Part shown: positions 6,368 through 15,930 of the stretch, one piece after another
Layout of the letters: each line of letters opens with the position of its first letter
Numbering within the stretch: position 1 is the stretch's first letter
Origin: Lachnospiraceae bacterium
GTDB lineage: Bacteria > Bacillota > Clostridia > Lachnospirales > Lachnospiraceae
Assembly: GCA_017450105.1 (NCBI GenBank)
Contig: JAFSXC010000094.1
Coordinates: forward strand, 1 to 35,926
Length of the DNA: 35,926 bases
Direction of reading: 5' to 3'
Notes under the pieces: generated by a model
The model's input: the letters and a program-made list of their open reading frames with translations, nothing else
What the model was told of the DNA's origin: nothing
The model's database searches: none
Made by a program: the position numbers and the translations under genes

Positions 6368-9300
6368 TTAGATTCCCCCTTCCTCTACGAAAATCTCCCT
6401 GTGCAATGCAAAGGAGTATAGCACCGTCCGGATGTCCCTACACCCGGTTATCCGGGAGACCGCCTCCCGGTATAGTTTCATTTGTATTTTATATTTTGAT
6501 TTAAGTTCTTCCTCTGTTTTTGCCCTGTCGGTCTTATAATCCAGGATCGTGATCTGATCGTCCTTTCGGTAAAAGGCATCAATGATTCCCTGGATGATCA
6601 CGGTCTCCCGGCTGTCGGTTCCATAGATTTCCCCGGCGGTCAGACCCATGACAAACGGCTTCTCCCGGTAGAGCTGTCCCGCCTCCTCCGCCGCCGAAAG
6701 CTCCGCCGCCAGAGGGCTTTCCAGAAAGCGCAGTATCGGCCCGGGCTCCACAAGAGCCGCCCACTCCTCAGACAGCTTTCCCTGCGCCTTAAGAGCGCCG
6801 ATCTCCTCCTTTACGCGGGAAAGCTTCTCTTCGGAATTAAGCTCTCCCAGCTCCCTGCGAAGGGAAAAGGATACACATTCCATAAAGCGGTGGAAGGCGC
6901 TGCCCCGTTCGGCCGGATTCCTCCTTTGCTCCGAGGCCCTTGCAAAGCGCGGGACGGGACTGTCCTTATGCCTTTTATCCTCCCTGGGCAAGGCCGCGCC
7001 CTCGCCCTCCGCGAACAGAAGAGCACGGTTTTTCAGCTCGGTTACGCTGATCTTGTCCCTGACATTTTCCTCTCCCTCATAAGGATAACAGAAAGAGAGC
7101 CTTTGTAAAAGGGCCTGATCCGCTTCTTCTTTGTTTATCCGGTCCAAGAGCTCCTTCAGGGTCCTTCTGTTCTCTTCGGCCTCCCTCTCCTGCCGCATTT
7201 TCAACTCCTCCGGCTCCAAAACCCGGATCCGGAAGGTATCCTCGTGGCAAAGGGCCGCCGGCAGCAGCCAGTCCAGGCAGCACCCCGCCGAAAGGCGTTT
7301 TTCGAAGGGAAGCAGGCCGCCTTCCCTTTGTGCGTAGAGAGACAGCGCATCCATCTGCTTATTCAACTCCTTTTTTACCCCGGTCACAAAGAGGTATTCC
7401 CTGGCCCGGGTCAGGGCCACATAGAGTACGCGAAGCTCCTCCCCCATCTCCTCCCGCTCCAAGAGGCAGGAAATAGCCTCCCGCGGCAGGTTGGAGGCCT
7501 TTGTCCGCCGTTTTCCGTCAATGTAGGACAGACCGATCCCGTGGTCGAAGGACAGGAGCAGCCGGTCGCTCAAATCCCGCCGGTTCAGCTTTCTTCCGAC
7601 CCCGGAAAGGAGCACGACCGGAAATTCCAGTCCCTTGCTCTTATGGATGCTTAAGATCCTGACCGCATCCATATCCTCATGTACAAGCTCCGCTTCCCCG
7701 AAATCCGCCTCGTATTTCCGCAGGCTCTCTACATAGCGGATAAAGCGGTACAGCCCGGAGTTTCTTCCCTCCTCAAAGGACACGGCCTTCTCCATCAGCA
7801 TGCGCAGATTCGCCTCCCGCTGTTCTCCCGCCGGAAGCGCCGCCTCATAATAAAGATAATCCGTCTCCTTACAGATCCGTTCTATGAGTTCATGCACCGG
7901 GAGCCAGGCGGAAAGCTCCCGGTAGCGGTTCAGCCTCTCCCGAAAATCCGCCGTACGGGGGCTATTCATCACGCAGTCAAAGAAGGAGACCTCCTTTTCC
8001 GTCTCCTTTTCCCGCTCCTCGCACACAATCCCGGCAAGCTCACTTTCCGAGAAGCCGCCGATCGGGCTTTTCAGCACCGAAGCCAGCGGGATATCCTGAC
8101 AGGGATTGTCGATGATCCGAAGGGTATTCAAAAGAACAGCGATCTCGGGCGCGTCAAAAAAGCCGGTGGTCTGGGAAAAGACCGCGGGGATCCCCTCCTT
8201 TTTCAGCTCCTCAATCAGCTCCGGCCCGAGACTGCCGGGGCTGCGGAGCAAGATCGCGATATCGGAATACCGGCAGGCGCGAAGCTCTCCGGTTTTTGCA
8301 TCTCTGACCCGGACCTTCTCAATACATTCATGGATCGTATCTGCCATGACCCGCTCCTCCAGAGCCATGGCGCTGTCCGCCGCAAGGATTTCTCTGGCCT
8401 CCGGCGTGTCGTTCATAAGTTTAATCGAAACAAAATTTTTGTACTCAGTATCCGGATAAGAAGCACCGGGAAAGAGCGCCGCCTCCTCATCATAAGCGAT
8501 GCCCCCGATGTCCTCCCCCATCAGACTGTAAAACACATCGTTCACCGCCTTAAGGATCTGGGGACGGCTCCGGAAATTCTTATGCAGATCGATCCTTCTC
8601 TCCGTACCGCTCTTTTGAAACCGGTGGTATTTCTCCATAAAGAGCTCCGGCCGCGCCTGCCGGAAGCGGTAGATGCTCTGTTTGACATCCCCGACCATAA
8701 ACAGGCGATTCTTTTCTTTTCTAAAAAGAGCCTTTAATATTTCCTCCTGCACCAGATTGCTGTCCTGGTACTCATCCACCATGATCTCATCATACATATC
8801 GGCAAACAGCTCGGCCACATCCGTATTCTCTCCGGTTTCGGGATCCTTCAGGATCCGGAGCGCATAATGCTCGATGTCGGAAAAGTCCACCGCGTTGTGC
8901 TCGCTCTTCTTCTCCGCAAACAATGCGCGGTAGCGCTGCGCGAGCGAAAGAAGGGTTCTGACCTCCTCCCCTGCCCTTAAGCTCAGAGCGATGCTCTCCT
9001 CGGCCGGCTGATGGAAAAAGCGCTTCTTTATCTTATTAAATTTATCTTTTATTTTATTCCTGGCTTCCTGAATACCGGCCTTCAGCTCCGGATCCACCGC
9101 GTCGCCGCGGATTGCGGGCAGGCGCTTAAAGGAAACGGCATTTACCTGTGCATAAAGGGTCTCGAAATCTCCGTTCAGCGCCAGAAGCGCCTCCCCCTCC
9201 GAGCGCAGCACATCCGAATAGGCAAGGGGCCCGCCCGGAGCCTGCGCCTCCTCCGTCATCCGCAGGAGCTCCTCTCCCAGGCTTTGAAGCTCCTTTGAAA

Positions 9301-9952
9301 GCGCGCTTAAAAACTCCTTCATCAGAGGACTGTTCTTCAGCGCCTCCTCCCCGGCATAGCAGTCTCCCGCTTTCTTAAGCCACTGATCCGGCCAGGGAAA
9401 GCTTTCGGAAAACTCCGCGGTCCGAAGGATCAGGTCCCGGACGCCCTCATCGCTCCTGGCGCTTCGAAAGGCGCGGATAAAGGAGAGCACGGCCTCGTCC
9501 TTCTCCTCATAGACCAGCTCCATCAGCCGGTCCATCGCATCGGCGGAAAGGAGCTTCATTTCCCCGGGATCCCCGACATTGACAGCCCCGGAAAGCCCCA
9601 GCTTCGCCGCGTAATTTCTCAGGATATACAGGCAGAAGCTGTCGATCGTGGTTATTTTGGCATGATGCACCAGAGCAAGCTGCTTTCTGAGATGCGCGTT
9701 CTCCGGCTCCCTCTCACAGGCCTTCGCGATCTCCGCCGCGATCCTCTCCCGCATCTCCGCCGCAGCCGCATTGGTAAAGGTCACAACAAGGATCCGGTCG
9801 ATCTGCAGCGGCTTCTCCCGGTCCAGAAGGAGAGAAACGATCCGGCTGCTTAAGACAGCCGTTTTCCCAGAGCCCGCCGCGGCGCTGACCAGAAGGGCCG
9901 GGTTTCTCGCGTCCAGGACCTCCCTTTGTTCCTCTGTCCACTCCACCTTCAT
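6368..9952 (-). CDS. addA: ATP-dependent helicase/nuclease subunit AddA
   Basis: AddA is the UvrD-like helicase and 5' or 3' nuclease subunit of AddAB, which processes double-strand DNA ends up to Chi sites for RecA loading. Visible motifs are Walker A AAAGSGKT (24-31), VDEYQDSN (392-399), GDVKQSIYRFRQ (about 421-432), and late helicase motifs SIHKSKGLEFPVV and VLYVALTRA. A C-terminal RecB-type nuclease has GSAFHRFME, GIIDAF and ILDYKT with the metal-binding Asp and Lys. The length of 1194 residues is typical. The ATG overlaps the addB stop by 4 bases (ATGA), the usual coupling of these genes. Confidence 0.97.
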   Translation of the reverse strand: MKVEWTEEQREVLDARNPALLVSAAAGSGKTAVLSSRIVSLLLDREKPLQIDRILVVTFTNAAAAEMRERIAAEIAKACEREPENAHLRKQLALVHHAKITTIDSFCLYILRNYAAKLGLSGAVNVGDPGEMKLLSADAMDRLMELVYEEKDEAVLSFIRAFRSARSDEGVRDLILRTAEFSESFPWPDQWLKKAGDCYAGEEALKNSPLMKEFLSALSKELQSLGEELLRMTEEAQAPGGPLAYSDVLRSEGEALLALNGDFETLYAQVNAVSFKRLPAIRGDAVDPELKAGIQEARNKIKDKFNKIKKRFFHQPAEESIALSLRAGEEVRTLLSLAQRYRALFAEKKSEHNAVDFSDIEHYALRILKDPETGENTDVAELFADMYDEIMVDEYQDSNLVQEEILKALFRKEKNRLFMVGDVKQSIYRFRQARPELFMEKYHRFQKSGTERRIDLHKNFRSRPQILKAVNDVFYSLMGEDIGGIAYDEEAALFPGASYPDTEYKNFVSIKLMNDTPEAREILAADSAMALEERVMADTIHECIEKVRVRDAKTGELRACRYSDIAILLRSPGSLGPELIEELKKEGIPAVFSQTTGFFDAPEIAVLLNTLRIIDNPCQDIPLASVLKSPIGGFSESELAGIVCEEREKETEKEVSFFDCVMNSPRTADFRERLNRYRELSAWLPVHELIERICKETDYLYYEAALPAGEQREANLRMLMEKAVSFEEGRNSGLYRFIRYVESLRKYEADFGEAELVHEDMDAVRILSIHKSKGLEFPVVLLSGVGRKLNRRDLSDRLLLSFDHGIGLSYIDGKRRTKASNLPREAISCLLEREEMGEELRVLYVALTRAREYLFVTGVKKELNKQMDALSLYAQREGGLLPFEKRLSAGCCLDWLLPAALCHEDTFRIRVLEPEELKMRQEREAEENRRTLKELLDRINKEEADQALLQRLSFCYPYEGEENVRDKISVTELKNRALLFAEGEGAALPREDKRHKDSPVPRFARASEQRRNPAERGSAFHRFMECVSFSLRRELGELNSEEKLSRVKEEIGALKAQGKLSEEWAALVEPGPILRFLESPLAAELSAAEEAGQLYREKPFVMGLTAGEIYGTDSRETVIIQGIIDAFYRKDDQITILDYKTDRAKTEEELKSKYKIQMKLYREAVSRITGCRDIRTVLYSFALHREIFVEEGGI

Positions 9953-12900
9953 GTATGTACCTCCAGCGCTTTTCTGATCTCGGCCATCGCCTCCGTCTCC
10001 TCTGTTTCCTTAAGCCGCCGGTAGGAATACCCCGGCACCCTTTCGTCAAAGCCGCAGACGCTTCTGTACCGGCAATACGCGCACCCGTCCTTCGTCTTGC
10101 TCTTAATCGGCGAGGGCAGGTAAGCGCCTCTGTAGATCTCCTCGCCGAGAGTAACGATCTTTTTCTCCGTATAGGAAAGGATCGAGGAAAGCTCCTCCTC
10201 GCTCATGACCGGCGTATTCGCATAAAACCCGCCGTCGGCCTTCTTCCGGACCGGGATCACCAGGGAGGAAACGCCTGCCTGCGCCTCGGAAAAAGCCCGG
10301 TCAAAGCAGGCGAGCGCCTCATCGCCCTCATTCATAAGCCCATCCGGCTGCAGAAGCTTATAATAGGCCTCTCTTTGCTCCTTCTCCGGTAACGTGCCAT
10401 CCTCCTCGATCAGCGGGTCCTTCACCTGGTAATAGAGAAGCCCCCCCGGCCGGATCCTTTTCCCGGGATAGCGCCCGGAAAGAAGCCTTTGGGTCACAAA
10501 GGCATAGAGCGGGAGCTGGAGTGACAGCCCGTACAGAAGATCGTTTACCGTAAGCTTTGCCTGTCCCGTCTTATAATCCAGGACCTTAAAGAACAGATCC
10601 CGGTCCCTTAAGCCCACATCCACACGATCGATCCGGCCCACCATATTTAAAGCCGTACCGCCGGTGAGCGGAAAACGGGAAGCATTTTCCTCTCCTCCGA
10701 AGGGCAGCTCATAGGCCGCCGGCCGGTAATCACCCGCCGCAAGCTGAAACGTCAGCGCATCCACCGTGCGGTCAAGAAGCTCCCTTAGATGAGAAAGCTC
10801 GAATTCACCCCTGGGGTCGGAAAAAAAGCCGGCATTCCGATAGACCGCCGAAGCCGCATCCAGCGCCTTGGAAAGAAGCCGGTCCTTCGAAGCAAGGGCC
10901 TCCTCCCAGGACAGCCCCTGCGAGGTCAGATCCTTCCCATACGCAGAAAGCGCCTCATGAAAGAGAGAGCCGAGATCCGGCGCACCGAATTCATGCAGGT
11001 CCCGCTCCCGAAGACCGAGCCCGTATTGCAGGAAATGCTTTGCCGGACAAAGAGCAAAGCACTCCAGCCGCGTCACCCCCGCCGTGAGCGTTTCACCGTA
11101 CAGCTTATGGGTCAGCTCCCGCGGGAGAAGCTCCCCTCCCCTGGACAGAAAAGCGGCATGGTAGAGCGGCTCAAGTCTTCTGCTCCATTTGGGGTTTCCC
11201 CGGTACCAGGCGGCCAGCGGCAGCAGCGCCTTTTCCTCCTCCCCCTTTCTCTCCTCCCTCAGCATCCCGACGAGCAGGGCCAGAGCGCTCTCCGGCGTCT
11301 CCGGAAGCATCGCCGGCGTCTCTTCCTTCACCCATGGGAACAGCGAAAGCACCGTGGACACAAAGTAAGACCGCTTCCTGGCCGTTCCCTCCCGATCGAG
11401 CGCGGACCAGGACAGGACAAGGCGTTCCGAGGGCTTCACCGTATTCATATAAAGGTAGAAGCGCTGGATAAAGGCCCGTTCCCGGGGCGACGGGGAAAGA
11501 GAAAAGCCGTGATCTGCAAAAACGGTACGCTCCGGTTCGGAAAGGAGCCCTCCGGTTCCCGTTGTTTTCGGGATCACTCCGTCATTTACTCCTAAAATTA
11601 AAAGAACTTTTATTTCTCCAAACCGACTGCGTTCCATGTCTCCGATGATGACACGGTCATATCCCTCCGGAAGGCTCCCCACCTTGGCACATTCCAGAGC
11701 GGCCTGAAACAGCTCCAGAAATTCTCCGGCATTCAGGTTCTCTTCGCCAAGAATTTCCGCTGTTTTGTCAAGAAATTCAATTACAATTTCATATATCTTT
11801 TCCGATTCCCTTGCCCTTCTTTTTTCTCCCTCTGCCTCCTGCCTGTTCGCCAGCTCCTCCATCTTCTTCTCGGCGCCGCATCGAATCAGGAAATCATAAA
11901 AGACCCGGCATTGCTCCAGCGCAGTTCTTTCCTTTTTCAAAAAAGCCTCCTCAAAGGGCTTCATTTCCGTCAGCAGACTCTGCCGGATCCCATCGAAGGA
12001 AAGCGTTTCTCCCTCCTCCTCCATGGGCTTCTCCCACATCCTCCTTCCGCGCAGGCCATGGGACAGCGCATAGGTTTCGAGCCTGTCCACCTCCTCCCGT
12101 TCCAACGGAAGAAGACCGGTCCGAAGGAAATGAAAGACGCTTTCCGTGGAATAGTCCTCCTTCAGGATCCTTAAAATCCCCTCGATCCCCTCAGTCAGGG
12201 GGTGAAAACGGATGGCTTCGTTCTGATCCACATAAACCGGGATCCGAAAGCTCTCAAATACCTCCTTTGCATGGGCGGCATAGGAGGGAAGGTCGGCCGA
12301 AAGGACCGCGATCTCCTTGTAGCGAAGCCCCTCAAGGCGTACAAGACGCCGGATCTCCGACGCTGCGAAGACCAGCTCCTCATACGGGGTCTGCGCCGCC
12401 ACCACCCGGATCCGGTCGGTTTCCTTCAAAAAGGCAGCGGGACTTTTTCGAAACAGGTTTTTCTCCAGATGCGCCATCTCCGGGGAAGTCTTAAACCGCG
12501 CCTTTTCCGGGGAAGGAAGCTCCTCCGGGGCAAGGATCTCTGCCCCGGTCTCCTTCGCCAGGAAGGTCAGGGCCTTTACCATTCGAGAAGACATTGAAAA
12601 CAGGCTGTCCTCCGCCTGATCCCTAAGGAGCGGAGCCGCCGCGTCCGCCGTTACGGCCACCTTCACCTCAGAAACCAATGGAAGCAGCTTCTTCAGAAGC
12701 GCGAGCTGGATCGGCGTAAAGCCCGTAAAGGCATCCAGAACGATCACGCTGTCCCGGATCAGCTCCGATTCCCCGGCCACCTCGATCAGAAGCTCCAGAA
12801 TCCCCTCCGCGGTCACCGCCTTTCCCCGGATGTAGTCGGAAAAACCGCGTAAAAGCCGGGCCACATCCTTAAGCTTATCGGAAAAATAGGTTCCCTTCTC

Positions 12901-13338
12901 CTTTTCGGCCAAAAAATCCAGGTCCTCTGCCAAGATCCGGTACTGCATGAGCTCTGAGATCAGGGATTTCATCTCCTGAATAAAGCCCATCTTCCGTAAG
13001 CTCCCCGAGAGCACGGTCATTTCGCTGCTCAGGCTCTGGGCCACACGCCGCAAAACCAGATTTTTTCCGTTTTCCTCCAGCACAAGGAAATCGTTTTTCC
13101 CCAGATCGTCAAAGACGCGGAACGCCAGCCGCTGGAAGGACAGCACATCAATATTCATGATGGCGCGGTTTTCCTGCATTTCCACCAAAGCCTTCTGGGT
13201 CTGGAGCGTGAACTGCTCCGGGACGATAACAAGAAAGGAGCGCTCCGGCTCCTTTTTCGCTTTCTCATGGATATAGGAAAACAGGCGAGTGGACTTTCCG
13301 CTCCCCGCTCCCCCGACGATGAACTGCAATGTGGACAT
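9949..13338 (-). CDS. addB: ATP-dependent nuclease subunit AddB
   Basis: AddB is the partner of AddA. It has an inactive-helicase-like body with Walker A GGAGSGKST (residues 9-17) and an active C-terminal nuclease (GSLFHEAL, GRIDRVD, VLDYKTGQ). The four cysteines of the Fe-S staple are present: one in LECFALCPAKHF and the CxxCx5C set at 1086, 1089 and 1095 (CAYCRYRSVC). The length of 1129 residues fits Firmicutes AddB. The gene starts 5 bases downstream of the 89-aa gene and overlaps addA by 4 bases. In this group AddAB recognises a short Chi sequence, which cannot be read from the protein. Confidence 0.97.
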   Translation of the reverse strand: MSTLQFIVGGAGSGKSTRLFSYIHEKAKKEPERSFLVIVPEQFTLQTQKALVEMQENRAIMNIDVLSFQRLAFRVFDDLGKNDFLVLEENGKNLVLRRVAQSLSSEMTVLSGSLRKMGFIQEMKSLISELMQYRILAEDLDFLAEKEKGTYFSDKLKDVARLLRGFSDYIRGKAVTAEGILELLIEVAGESELIRDSVIVLDAFTGFTPIQLALLKKLLPLVSEVKVAVTADAAAPLLRDQAEDSLFSMSSRMVKALTFLAKETGAEILAPEELPSPEKARFKTSPEMAHLEKNLFRKSPAAFLKETDRIRVVAAQTPYEELVFAASEIRRLVRLEGLRYKEIAVLSADLPSYAAHAKEVFESFRIPVYVDQNEAIRFHPLTEGIEGILRILKEDYSTESVFHFLRTGLLPLEREEVDRLETYALSHGLRGRRMWEKPMEEEGETLSFDGIRQSLLTEMKPFEEAFLKKERTALEQCRVFYDFLIRCGAEKKMEELANRQEAEGEKRRARESEKIYEIVIEFLDKTAEILGEENLNAGEFLELFQAALECAKVGSLPEGYDRVIIGDMERSRFGEIKVLLILGVNDGVIPKTTGTGGLLSEPERTVFADHGFSLSPSPRERAFIQRFYLYMNTVKPSERLVLSWSALDREGTARKRSYFVSTVLSLFPWVKEETPAMLPETPESALALLVGMLREERKGEEEKALLPLAAWYRGNPKWSRRLEPLYHAAFLSRGGELLPRELTHKLYGETLTAGVTRLECFALCPAKHFLQYGLGLRERDLHEFGAPDLGSLFHEALSAYGKDLTSQGLSWEEALASKDRLLSKALDAASAVYRNAGFFSDPRGEFELSHLRELLDRTVDALTFQLAAGDYRPAAYELPFGGEENASRFPLTGGTALNMVGRIDRVDVGLRDRDLFFKVLDYKTGQAKLTVNDLLYGLSLQLPLYAFVTQRLLSGRYPGKRIRPGGLLYYQVKDPLIEEDGTLPEKEQREAYYKLLQPDGLMNEGDEALACFDRAFSEAQAGVSSLVIPVRKKADGGFYANTPVMSEEELSSILSYTEKKIVTLGEEIYRGAYLPSPIKSKTKDGCAYCRYRSVCGFDERVPGYSYRRLKETEETEAMAEIRKALEVHT

Positions 13339-13343
13339 GAACT

Positions 13344-13613
13344 CTAGTCCTCTCCCCTTTTTTTTCGGATATAGTAGGGCTTCCCGTAGGCCGTATAGGC
13401 CCGCACAAAGACCTCCTCTTCCTCCCCCGTTTCCTCCAGCTCGCAGATCTTTTTCTCCACATAGCTCAGCGAAACCGGAAAATCTAATTTCTCCTTAATT
13501 TTTTCAGACGTCAGGCCCTGGTGGTAAAGATGCCGGATCGCGCCATCCACCGCCGCATCCATCGTAAAGCGGTGCAGCGCTTCCTGAAATACGGAATCCT
13601 TCTTTTCGGTCAT
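13344..13613 (-). CDS. Small protein of unknown function, upstream of addB
   Basis: This 89-residue soluble protein (starts MTEKKDSVFQEALHRFTMDA) has no signal peptide. Its middle (AIRHLYHQGLTSEKIKEKLDFPVSLSYVEKKI, split here as AIRHLYHQGLTSEKI and KEKLDFPVSLSYVEKKI) has the rhythm of a helix-turn-helix: two short helices, a turn, and a recognition-like helix. The C-terminus ends in a basic RKKRGED. Its ATG overlaps the proC stop by 4 bases, and addB follows after 5 bases, so it sits within the operon. I do not recognise the family. A small DNA-binding or AddAB-associated role is possible but is only inference from fold and position. Confidence 0.72.
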   Translation of the reverse strand: MTEKKDSVFQEALHRFTMDAAVDGAIRHLYHQGLTSEKIKEKLDFPVSLSYVEKKICELEETGEEEEVFVRAYTAYGKPYYIRKKRGED

Positions 13614-14416
13614 ACCTGCTTTCCCATCTCCTGAGACCGTTCGAACGCTTCGATCACCGCGTCCATGGCCAGGCCGCGGAAGCCTCCTTCCTCGAGCTCC
13701 CGTACGCCGGCGATCGTGGTTCCGGCCGGCGAGCAGACCATATCCTTCAGCTCTCCCGGATGCTTTCCGGTTTCCAGCATCAGCTTTGCCGATCCGTACA
13801 CGGCCTGCGCCGCAAAGGTCAGCGCCTGGGCCCTCGGCATCCCGCAGGCCACCGCCCCGTCCGCCATGGCCTCGATCATCAGGAACACAAAGGCCGGAGA
13901 CGAGCCGCTTACCGCGGTCACCGCATCCATCAGGGTCTCCGGAACAATTTCCGCCCTTCCGCAGGCCTCCAGAAGCGCCTTCGCCCTCTCCAGATCTCCT
14001 TCTCTCAGATTCGTATTTCCGGTCAGAGCGCTCATGGCCTCCTGTACGAGAGCTGCAGTGTTTGGCATGACACGCACGAGGCGAATCGGCTTATTAAAGT
14101 ATGATTCTATTTCCTTGATCGTCTTTCCCGCCGCAATGGAGATGATGAGCTTCTCCCCGTCGATCTGATCCCGAAGCTCCGCCACCGCCGTCTCCAGCAC
14201 CTGGGGCTTTACCGCGAGGACCAGAAGGTCACAAAGCTTCGCTGCCTCGGCGCCCGAGGAAGCCGACTGTACTCCAAGCTCCGATTTCAGGCGGTTCATC
14301 GCCTCTTCATTCGGGTCATAGACAAAAATATCCGACGGCGCATACAGGCCGCCGCCCGTTATTCCTTTGATTAAGGCGGTGGCCATATTGCCACCGCCGA
14401 TAAATCCGATTCCCAT
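13610..14416 (-). CDS. proC: Pyrroline-5-carboxylate reductase
   Basis: This enzyme catalyses the last step of proline synthesis, NAD(P)H reduction of 1-pyrroline-5-carboxylate. The Rossmann motif GFIGGGNM is at residues 4-11. LAVKPQVLE, RVMPNTAALVQEAM and the C-terminal signature (VSGSSPAFVFLMIEAMADGA then CSPAGTTIAGV) are all present. The 268 residues match the family. It lies 22 bases after the crotonase gene and overlaps the next small gene by 4 bases. No proA or proB is nearby. Confidence 0.97.
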   Translation of the reverse strand: MGIGFIGGGNMATALIKGITGGGLYAPSDIFVYDPNEEAMNRLKSELGVQSASSGAEAAKLCDLLVLAVKPQVLETAVAELRDQIDGEKLIISIAAGKTIKEIESYFNKPIRLVRVMPNTAALVQEAMSALTGNTNLREGDLERAKALLEACGRAEIVPETLMDAVTAVSGSSPAFVFLMIEAMADGAVACGMPRAQALTFAAQAVYGSAKLMLETGKHPGELKDMVCSPAGTTIAGVRELEEGGFRGLAMDAVIEAFERSQEMGKQV

Positions 14417-14438
14417 AAATCAATTCCTGTTTTATTTT

Positions 14439-15236
14439 TTAAAAGTCAGTAAAGTTCTTCTCCGGCCTTCTCTCAAGGAACGCGGTCATTCCCTCGGTCT
14501 TGTCATGAGTCGCGTTGGTCAGTCCGAAGAGGTTCGCTTCCATCTCCACGGCGTTATGGATATCCATATCATAGCCGTTGTTGATCGCCGCCTTTGCGAT
14601 GGAAACCGCATAGCTCGCGTTCTTCGCGATCTTCCCGGCCATCTTCTTCGCCGTATCCATCAGTTCCTCGGCCGGCACCACCTTATTTACGAGTCCGATC
14701 CGGTAAGCTTCATTCGCATCGATGGAATCACAGGTAAAGATCAGCTCCTTGGCTCTTCCCATACCCACAAGTCTCGCAAGACGCTGGGTTCCGCCGAAGC
14801 CCGGGATAATCCCGAGTCCCACCTCGGGCTGACCGAAGGTGGCGTTCTCGGAAGCGATGCGGATATCGCAGGCCATGGCGATCTCGCAGCCGCCGCCAAG
14901 CGCGAAGCCGTTCACCGCGGCGATGGTCACCTGGCGCATCTCCATCAGCTTAAAGAAGGGCTTTGCAGCCTCCATGCCGAATTTCCGGGCTTCCGCAGCC
15001 GACATATTCACCATTTCGGAGATATCCGCCCCTGCCACGAAGGACTTAAACGGATTGTCCTTCTTATCCGGTCCGCCGGTCAGGATCAGTACCTTCACGT
15101 CATCATTGGCCTCGATCTCGGTAAGGCACTCGTTCAGCTCCTTCAGCGTTTCGGAGTTCAGCGCATTCAGCGCCGCCGGCCTCGCGATCTGAAGTACCGC
15201 GATCTGATCGGAAATCTCAAGTTTTAAATTGTTCAT
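14439..15236 (-). CDS. Enoyl-CoA hydratase / crotonase family protein
   Basis: This protein probably hydrates short-chain 2-enoyl-CoA, such as crotonyl-CoA to 3-hydroxybutyryl-CoA. The oxyanion-hole segments FVAGADI (about 66-72) and GFALGGGCE (about 110-118) are present, together with both catalytic glutamates, Glu118 and Glu138 (in GQPEVGLG). GGTQRLARLVG is also typical. The length of 265 fits clostridial Crt. The rest of a butyrate cluster (thiolase, hbd, bcd, etf) is absent, so a role in butyrate or butanol metabolism is not shown. It has its own promoter at 15271-15299 and a GGGAGG site before the ATG, and it leads the operon that continues into proC. Confidence 0.92.
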   Translation of the reverse strand: MNNLKLEISDQIAVLQIARPAALNALNSETLKELNECLTEIEANDDVKVLILTGGPDKKDNPFKSFVAGADISEMVNMSAAEARKFGMEAAKPFFKLMEMRQVTIAAVNGFALGGGCEIAMACDIRIASENATFGQPEVGLGIIPGFGGTQRLARLVGMGRAKELIFTCDSIDANEAYRIGLVNKVVPAEELMDTAKKMAGKIAKNASYAVSIAKAAINNGYDMDIHNAVEMEANLFGLTNATHDKTEGMTAFLERRPEKNFTDF

Positions 15237-15270
15237 TATTTACCCTCCCTTATTTTTATTTGCTCCCAAA

Positions 15271-15299
15271 AGTATACCATTGCCTGCCGAATTACTCAA
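15271..15299 (-). promoter_or_regulatory. Promoter ahead of the crotonase-proC-addBA operon
   Basis: On the minus strand there is TTGAGT (complement at 15294-15299), a 17-base spacer and TATACT (complement at 15271-15276). The predicted start near 15264 leaves a leader of about 28 bases before the crotonase ATG. It lies between the ilvH stop and the crotonase gene, so it separates two transcription units. Confidence 0.72.
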
Positions 15300-15325
15300 C
15301 CGTAAACCGTCCCGGCAGCACACCT

Positions 15326-15841
15326 TCACCTGCAGCTCGTGGAAATGGATTCAATTGCCACGGCGCCGCCGCGGACGACCTCGATACTATTTTTAAACCT
15401 TTCCTTAATAAGATCGATCAGCTCGTTATTTCTGCGCTCAGTCAGCTTGCACTCGAGTAAAACGCTGTCCTCCCCGATATCCGCCACATCCACTCCGAAA
15501 ACCTGCGCGATCCGAAAGGCCTCCTCCTTCCCGGCTTCATCCAGCCCCAGAAGCTTGGCAAACAGGATCTCCTTCATATGGATCGGCACCTGGGTCAGAT
15601 CGACGACCTTGATGACCTCCACCATCCGGTTCAACTGTTTCTTGATCTGTTCAAAGGTACGGTCGTCGCTTAATACGGAGATCGTCATCCTGGACACCGT
15701 CTCATCCTCGGTCGTACCCACGGTCAGACTCTGGAGGTTATAGGATTTGCCCGAAAAGAGCCCGGACACCTTCGCGAGAACACCCACCTGGTTCTCGACG
15801 TAGAGAGCGATCCATCGGTTTTTCATCTTGGAAACTGACAT
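15326..15841 (-). CDS. ilvN: Acetolactate synthase small (regulatory) subunit
   Basis: This is the regulatory subunit of acetohydroxyacid synthase (called ilvH or ilvN), which increases activity and confers feedback inhibition by branched-chain amino acids. The N-terminal ACT domain (IALYVENQVGVLAKVSGLF, then YNLQSLTVG) keeps the Asn/Gly ligands used for valine binding in characterised members. DDRTFEQIKKQLNRMVEVIKV and the C-terminal ACT-like domain follow. I chose the start at 15841 (MSVSKMKNRW) because AGAGGA lies just upstream, which gives 171 residues. It is separated from ilvB by 165 bases, unusually far for this pair. Confidence 0.95.
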   Translation of the reverse strand: MSVSKMKNRWIALYVENQVGVLAKVSGLFSGKSYNLQSLTVGTTEDETVSRMTISVLSDDRTFEQIKKQLNRMVEVIKVVDLTQVPIHMKEILFAKLLGLDEAGKEEAFRIAQVFGVDVADIGEDSVLLECKLTERRNNELIDLIKERFKNSIEVVRGGAVAIESISTSCR

Positions 15842-15865
15842 CTTTTTTCCTCTTCTCTGCAAGCG

Positions 15866-15930
15866 GCCAGTATAGCGTTTCCAGGGAACCGGACCCTATT
15901 CCGTCCGGGAATGAAAGAAGCGCTGTACCG
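15866..15930 (-). other. Inverted repeat in the ilvB-ilvN spacer
   Basis: The 165-base gap between ilvB and ilvN (15842-16006) holds no gene. It contains a 6-bp inverted repeat on the minus strand, CCGGAC then GTCCGG around an 8-base loop, just upstream of the ilvN ribosome binding site. The part nearest ilvB is AT-rich. No T tract follows the hairpin and no convincing promoter was found, so it may be a processing or stability element. The exact limits of the structure are uncertain. Confidence 0.35.

Noticed and set aside
7679-8737. Plus-strand frame of 352 codons inside addA
   Set aside because: It is antisense to addA, which has all helicase motifs; no independent support.
11811-12494. 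Plus-strand frame inside addB, rich in Pro, Ser and Arg
   Set aside because: Low-complexity shadow of addB codons.
9949-13338. AddAB region as a phage-defence island
   Set aside because: Genes around it are housekeeping (proC, maf) and AddAB is a core recombination enzyme in Firmicutes; no defence-type partner is present.
14367-15227. Plus-strand frame of 286 codons opposite the crotonase
   Set aside because: Antisense shadow; the crotonase has intact catalytic residues and its own promoter.
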